From Urophycis tenuis (lineage: Eukaryota; Chordata; Actinopteri; Gadiformes; Phycidae), in assembly GCA_036785325.1 (NCBI GenBank), contig JAXIVH010000015.1, positions 1,453,281-1,517,280 of the forward strand: a stretch of 64,000 nt of DNA, written 5' to 3'. How positions within the stretch are numbered: position 1 is the first letter of the stretch; the number at the start of each line of letters is the position of its first letter. Below the pieces are notes generated by a model, which saw nothing but the letters and a program-made list of their open reading frames with translations, was not told where the DNA came from and did not search any database. The position numbers were made by a program, and so were the translations under genes. Below are positions 51,501 to 64,000 of this stretch, piece by piece.

Positions 51501-53055
51501 TGCATGCAGCATGAAAAATCTAAATCCAGATTTTTCCTCGTGATGGATAACAATTTTAATGAGCAAAAAAATAAGAAAAAAAAGTAATCCAATCAGGGGT
51601 TTCTACTTTGATTATACCAAAAACTGTTGAGCAAAATGCAATTTTTCAGATGACTGACTTTTGTTCAGAAAAGTTTTAGTAAATCCCCAAAAGGATTTTT
51701 TCGGGAAAGTGCAAATGTTGCCTGAAGGAAGGAAGTGCATTTCCCACAAGATGGATAGGTAAATAGAGGAAAGCCTCTTGGTGTTGCTTTAAAGGCAACA
51801 ACATTTGCTAAATTGCTAAATTAATGTTTTCCCAACGTAAACCTCCTTCCCAACTTTCCCACAATCAAAATATTGCAGAAGACCCAAAGAAAAGTCAAAC
51901 TTATAACCTTCTATTATTTTATCAATGAACGACAGACTCTCGATAGAGGTAAGTCCTATGTTTTTTTTTTGCACGTAGGCATATAATACTTCAAAATAAG
52001 AGTTGCTGACATGAACTGTAAAGTTCTCATGTTGTACAGCCAATACAAAGTTTAATTCCCCTCATAGAAAAGTGGATTTCACATTATTGTGCTGCTGTCA
52101 GTAGATAAAATGGCAATAAAGTTTGAATGGCCACAACCTGTTATAAACCTTTTTTTTTCTTCTCATGGCAGTTAATTTAAATGACTCACTGCTACAGTGG
52201 TGATGATGAGATGATGATAGATTACTCTGTAATCAAAATGAACACTGGTTTACCCCACCCTATTTGTACTACCTACATCTGTACCCTCTTCTCCAGACAC
52301 ACCAGTGGTCTCGCTCGTCTAGTGCCAGAGTAAGAAGACGCATGAAGAGGACGCAGGAGTTAACAAAATGGTGTACACACTGTTAACAGAGTTGAATTTT
52401 TTTTTTTTTAAATGATATGAAAATACAATATACAGTGCAATAATACAATGCTTTGTAGGTTGACTGATCAGTATACACAACATTTCTTTCGTAGAACATG
52501 TTTTTTTGTAGTGTGTAGGGGAAGATGGCAATGAAAATAGAAGTTGTGCCTTTTTTTTGTCCAACACATGCAGGACTATGATTGGCCCATGTCTTTTAAG
52601 ATACCAATGATTAAGGGTCGGACATAGGAAATCAATATCCAAAACCATTTAATGTGTACATACACCCCAATACATCTATCCATCTATCTATATATCTATT
52701 TCTTCAGTCTATAGTCATCTGTATCAAAGTACTTCAAATTAAATGCAGCTTCAACCTGCGGACATTGTGTGTTTCTATTTAAAACCATGAAAAGAAAACA
52801 ATGATAAAAGGTAATCCGAGGAATGACAAATAGTGAGAAAAGAAACAAACAAAAACAAAACATCCCTTTTACCTTCACTCACAGACACACGTTTTGAGTT
52901 GGGATTTGTCATCAGTCTGTATCTGTGTGATACTACTGTATGTTTTGTCCTGTTGAGAACAGTGAAATCTTCAACTCAACGCGTCGAGTTTCTACCCAGA
53001 CCCATTATTCCTATGAAAGGCAAAGGGTGAGTTTGTTACAAGGGCACAACGCCCA

Positions 53056-59455
<6,400 letters not shown>

Positions 59456-62400
59456 CTGTGACCATGCATTAAACATAATGCATAGATATATATTTTAACC
59501 AACCTTATTCAAGTCCACATTAAAGCTGCAATAAGTAACTTTTTAAAAACCTTCAATGATACTTTTGAATGATTCAATAGAACATTTATTCCTATATTAA
59601 TAAGGGAGTGTACAGGAAACCAAACTTCTGCTGAGTCATCACACCTCCCTTCTTTGACAGTTTCACCTTTGTTTCCACTCGGTTTACCTCTCCCACGGTA
59701 TTACAGAACAGGGAAGGAGGGAAAATCATTGCAGAATCATTGAGCTTGTGGCAGCAGAATCTATTTTGCAAAGTTAGTGAAGGTGTAACGCATTTATTGT
59801 GCATGTTGTTAAGTTCACAAACTTTCTAAAACCCATTTAGCATACCCACGCTACTCATTACCCCCGTAGACTACTGTTTACCTTACGACATATGACAGAT
59901 GTGGAATGTCTGATGAATAAATAAAGAAGAGAGCATCCATCTAACGTCTGGCCAAGACTCAAAATAAAACCGCTGAACAGCAGTTCTTGTTTTTTTGTTC
60001 TTCATTGCGTCCCTTACTGCTTCACCATTATAGCTTCCTCTGTAGCTCTGCTGCCATTTAATTACCCCAGGTAACAACAATACCACAAAGAGAAAAGCAT
60101 TTCCAGCATTTCAGTGTGCTAAACTATACCCCAAAAAAGGTTTGTACCGCAGTGTTATTAGATATCTTCCACAAATAGATGAGACAGAAGATAGAAGCAG
60201 GGATAGAGAGGTGCCCTCTGCCTGATACCTCCTCACCCTCACGCTGAAGGATGGGGCAGGTTTGATCAGTGGACCAGGGAGGGGAAAGGTGAGGGGTTCT
60301 CTGGAGTTGGTGAGATGTTTTTTTAGGTATTGGGACCGCGATGACCACTGCAGTATCACTGTTGTCTTTTGCTTTCTTACATTTAATCACTTTTCTGTAC
60401 ATATGTTAGCGTCTGTGTTTACAGTACGTGTTGACTGTTATTTTTTTCATGAGGACAAATGCCTGTATTTGCTTTCACACTCATGTTTCACACACAGGTA
60501 CATTTCAGTCCCTGTCCCTATCTTCAGATTAAATTATCTGCTCGGAAACAAGACCGGATACTGTGCTCTAGTGGTGAAGATTCAACTCAATATGTTGAAA
60601 TACACAGGCATAGGAAAGGACTCCAGAACAGCTGGTCGGGATTAGACCTAATTGAAGGTGCATTTACTAGGGGGGCCAACTGATATAAAGGGCTTGAGCT
60701 GCACCACGCTATGGTGCTACTACAGCAACACTAGCAAAAGGTTAAAGTTCAACCGATCTAGCTGAGACAGATGAGATCACCAACTGGGAAGATGATTGGC
60801 TTTTTACTTGTCTTTTAGACCTGGAGGCGAGCCTTTCAGTCAGGTCAGGTAGGGAAGGAGAGTGCGATCACTATATCACTAAAGCACTACTAAAAACTAA
60901 GCACGATTGGCTCTGTTTTTGCCTCCTTGCCAGTCAGTAACCAGTGTTATTTAATTTGGTGATAGCACTGCATTGAAATGAATTCTATAGCACACTCGCT
61001 CTCATTAACACTTTTGTTTCCCATGTGTGCGTGCACATTTTCTCATTAGATCCACCCTTGCTAGGTACAGCTAGCATGTGATGATCACTATGGCAAGCTA
61101 CATCCAGAGAAAGTGAACTCATTCAACATCCAGCCAGGGAAAAATAACATCTCTAATTCATGAACGCTCTGTCTGTTTTTTTTTACACACACTAATATGT
61201 ACTAAAATGCTACATGTACTTAATATATACTTACTTGGCTGAGTAGGAGTTGGACGTATGGGACAAATCTGTAGGCCTACCATTCTTTTTAAAATATACA
61301 TAACTATCCTACAAGTCTGGGTTGTTATACCATATAAACTCATCAAATGAAGACCTACATTCTGGCATAAAACTAATCTGCAGGTGATGAGGGAGCAATC
61401 TCAATCTAATCTCAGAGGTTAATGTAATGGACAAACCAAGCTAAGATTGCAGTGCAGCCTTCTTCAGAAACCAATTTTTTTTCTTTACGCTTCATTTGCT
61501 CCCATGCCCAGATTTACTTTAAGAGGAGTTGATGCATATTAATGTTCAATTTTTTTTTTTTGTTGCTCTGTTTTTGCACTTGGGCGCTTGTGCTCCATTT
61601 GATTTGACATTTTGCTGCATGTCTACTAAAACGTAACCCCCACCCCTATAACCCCACACATTTCTGGGGACCAAAACTGGACAGGCAGTACTGCAGTCAT
61701 GCAGTTACGTAGCCATTTCTCTGTAAGCTTGTGTCTTGAAGCATAACATACTACTGAATGACAGAATGAGCAACCAAGTATGAATAAGAATTTACTGCAC
61801 TGCTAACAATCTCTTTAAAGCTATAATACAGTTTTTACTTGATATGGTTGTGTGCATGAGTGGCTCCTACTCCCTTCACATACATAAGTTTGCTGTATGT
61901 GAAAGCTTTGCTTGGAGCTTAGTGAGGCTGTCAGTGGCAATCAAAAGCGCTGCTCTCTCTCCCCCTCTCTCCCGGTCTCTCTCTCACGCTCTCCCTTTCT
62001 CTCGTCTCTTCAAATTTAACTGTGTCCATTTGCCAGCGAATGGTCCCTTCAGTCTGACGTTGTAGCCGATTGGCTCAGCTCCCTCCTGAGCTTATGGACG
62101 GCAGACCAAAAGCCCATGTCTGCCACCAAGTGTGTTGCTGCCTTCGCAAGGTCAAGTCTGTTATTCCCAGATAAACATAGATGTGTGAACCACAGGGATA
62201 TGGGGAACAGACTAAAAAATAAAGAAAGAATCTCTTCCACAGTACACAGTTGTGGGCGATGCCAGGCCGGACATACAAGCCTCGACTGCCACAACAAGCC
62301 CTTGGCTGTCGTCCACTGATAGATGCATAGCAGCACAGCGCCGGACAGCAGCGCAGTGTCCTCGTCTAGCCTCAGCAGCACCAACTCAACGCTGCTGTCA

Positions 62401-62517
62401 GTCAAACTATGGCCTACATGGCTAACGAGTGAGGCCACACTGGCACGGCAAAACAACACAGTCGGTCTAGTCGAACATCAGCACTGTCAAGGAGTAATTA
62501 CTGCAGTGGGGAACCCT
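59456..62517 (-). other. tmem132c intron, right part of window
   Basis: Unique-looking intron sequence without a recognised exon. TC-rich low complexity occurs at about 61955-62010. A CCHC-like word (CGRCQAGHTSLDC) in a short + frame near 62250 is too weak to call. Confidence 0.5.
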
Positions 62518-63370
62518 CAGGGCCTTCTACGCCTTCAGAGAAGGCCTAACAAAATTCTGGACCAAAACATATTAAATAAGAAATAATTATTATTATTTAA
62601 TTATTTTTTATTATTTTTATTATTATTTTTAATTTATATCTTATTTAATTTAAATACAATACATTTAATAAATTTTCTCTCATCTCTCACATCTGCAATG
62701 AAATGGTTACGGTCCCTAAAACATGTTATCCAATCAGGATCGTCCGTCTCTATCAAGGCCCGTTTAGCTGGCTCATTAATTGGTTAGGACTTCACAATTC
62801 CTGCAGAAGGCCTAGCTATGTGTTTTGGTCTGGAGAGTGAGGGGCAGATTGACCAATCACGGTTCGATTTCAAGTGGGCGGGACAAAAAAAATAAGACCT
62901 TAGGCCTTCACGAAGTCCTAACCTATCACATAGTGGCTGAGTCTCAACCGTTCTCACCACTCTTGTCACATAGGTAAAACTTGGCAGAGTGGTGAAAGTG
63001 GTTGAGAGATTGAGATTGAAAGTTAAATGGCGTCAGAGGAGAATTACGTTGTGGCTAGCTTGATCGGATGGCCTTTTTCAAGGCGTCCTTTCACAGAAAA
63101 ACTATAAATAATAAAAAAAAAAAAAACGGAAGACCAATAAAAAAAAAAGGTTAAGAAAGTCCGAAAATGATCAGCGATATCCATGGATGGCGGGCTGTTA
63201 TAAAACAAACAGGCTGTACTGGTGGAGTTGTTTGCTTTTTACAACTGAAAACGCGCTGAATTTGTCAGCCTTACAAATCTGACAAAGTCAGCCCACCGAC
63301 ATCAAGGTTCTGCGGCACACCTGCAAGCGACGGTCAGTTTGAAAACCTTTGGGGTGATGAAATGAGCCTC
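62518..63370 (+). mobile_element. Decayed hAT-type DNA transposon, 5' part with TTF/ZMYM1-like domain
   Basis: On the + strand, 63027-63363 encodes in broken frames the N-terminal TTF-type (zinc finger MYM-type 1-like) domain of hAT-family transposases. Visible pieces are WPFSRRPFTEKL followed at once by a stop, then RYPWMAGCYKTNRLYWWSCL, then after a frameshift LTKSAHRHQGSAAHLQ and LKTFG. At least one in-frame stop and two frameshifts make it non-functional. Upstream sequence rich in AAGGCCT/AGGCCTT inverted words (62518-62923) may be the terminal region; CAGGGCCTTC at 62518 is a possible hAT-like end. It is antisense in the tmem132c intron, and its 3' end is not resolved in the window. Confidence 0.6.
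62782..62923. repeat. Inverted repeat inside the transposon relic
   Basis: GGTTAGGACTTC...GAAGGCCTA at 62782-62814 is the reverse complement of TAGGCCTTCACGAAGTCCTA ACC at 62901-62923, with a loop of about 90 bp. TATGTGTTTTGGTCTGG (62817) is likewise inverted relative to CTGGACCAAAACATA near 62557. Confidence 0.8.
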
Positions 63371-64000
63371 GGTGTCCGTGTCAGCAGCGTCATGGGGTGA
63401 CACTCTGGGTGACTTCATTTTATATTTCCAGGTTTGGCTTTAGAATATGTTTATGTATGTTTATTTAATTTTGAGATGTCTCTTGTTGCGGAGAATGTTA
63501 TCGACGTTATGGTCTATTTGTTTACATCCTCGTCATCGTTAATTAAAGTCGGATTGCATTTGTTTAACCCTTTCAATTCATCGTACTGTTGTTTTTTTCC
63601 GTGAAGATTTATTTTCTCAGCGGTGATGACTGAGGTGAAGGCTCAGCTGTAGTGCTCACGGTTCGCCACTGAATTACTGAAGGTGTTTTGACGGCCGGCC
63701 CATCAATCGACGAATGTCAACAAGTGCCAAGCAGCGGAGGACTTAAGTGCCAGTTGGAGGGAAGGGTCTGACCCATAGAGAGCTCTAATGAGATGCCGGT
63801 TTTTATTCTGAGCCTACGCGATGGCATTTCAGCGCAAAGCAGGTGTTGCTGCAACAGTCAGCCATTTTGTTATGAGTGCCGAGCTGTCAGTTGACTGATG
63901 CAAGGAGGGAACAGGTGTCCTGACGGATGTCCTCAGCTCCCTCGTAGCCACTCTATCATCTCCCTCTCCAGCTGGATAGCAATCAAGCCCATGAGCAGAG
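63371..64000. other. Right-edge sequence, nothing recognised
   Basis: 630 bp with no coding similarity seen. It may be interior transposon sequence or tmem132c intron. Confidence 0.4.

Noticed and set aside
62049..62586. 136-residue minus frame and a + frame with a CCHC-like word, possibly a retroelement gag
   Set aside because: The cysteine spacing does not fit a standard CX2CX4HX4C knuckle and nothing else in the frame supports a retroelement.

Overview
This is nuclear DNA of a ray-finned (teleost) fish. All four protein-coding genes are vertebrate, spliced with GT-AG introns, and set among very abundant dinucleotide repeats, poly(G/C) runs, minisatellites and tRNA-derived SINE relics. The extreme density of (AC)n/(TG)n tracts recalls gadiform (cod-like) genomes, but that is only an impression. 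Exons were placed by reading splice sites, reading phase and family similarity by eye.

Layout: (1) 1138-9408 (+), the last six exons of a TMEM132-family gene, called tmem132d. (2) 11327-24054 (-), a complete 12-exon glt1d1 (GT4-type glycosyltransferase, 343 aa). (3) 25025-46079 (+), a complete 8-exon slc15a4 (lysosomal proton-coupled histidine/peptide transporter, 581 aa). (4) 53056-59455 (-), the last three exons of a second TMEM132 gene, called tmem132c; its upstream exons lie beyond the right edge. glt1d1 and slc15a4 start head-to-head, 970 bp apart. Each ends tail-to-tail with a TMEM132 gene. This order and orientation is the mirror image of human 12q24.3 (TMEM132C, SLC15A4, GLT1D1, TMEM132D), and it is the reason for naming the left copy D and the right copy C.

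The genes do not form one pathway. The TMEM132 proteins are single-pass neural adhesion-type membrane proteins, SLC15A4 is an endolysosomal transporter and GLT1D1 is a predicted sugar transferase. They share an old syntenic block.

The most striking structure is at 21106-21600: eleven near-identical 45-bp units, each carrying a copy of the glt1d1 exon 5/intron 5 boundary with an intact GTAAGC donor. The unit is a multiple of three and is stop-free in the glt1d1 frame, so use of any donor would add whole 15-residue blocks to the protein. A second unusual site is the slc15a4 exon 2 acceptor, where a (TG)n run replaces the pyrimidine tract and the acceptor region is duplicated. A decayed hAT-type transposon lies antisense in a tmem132c intron at the right edge.
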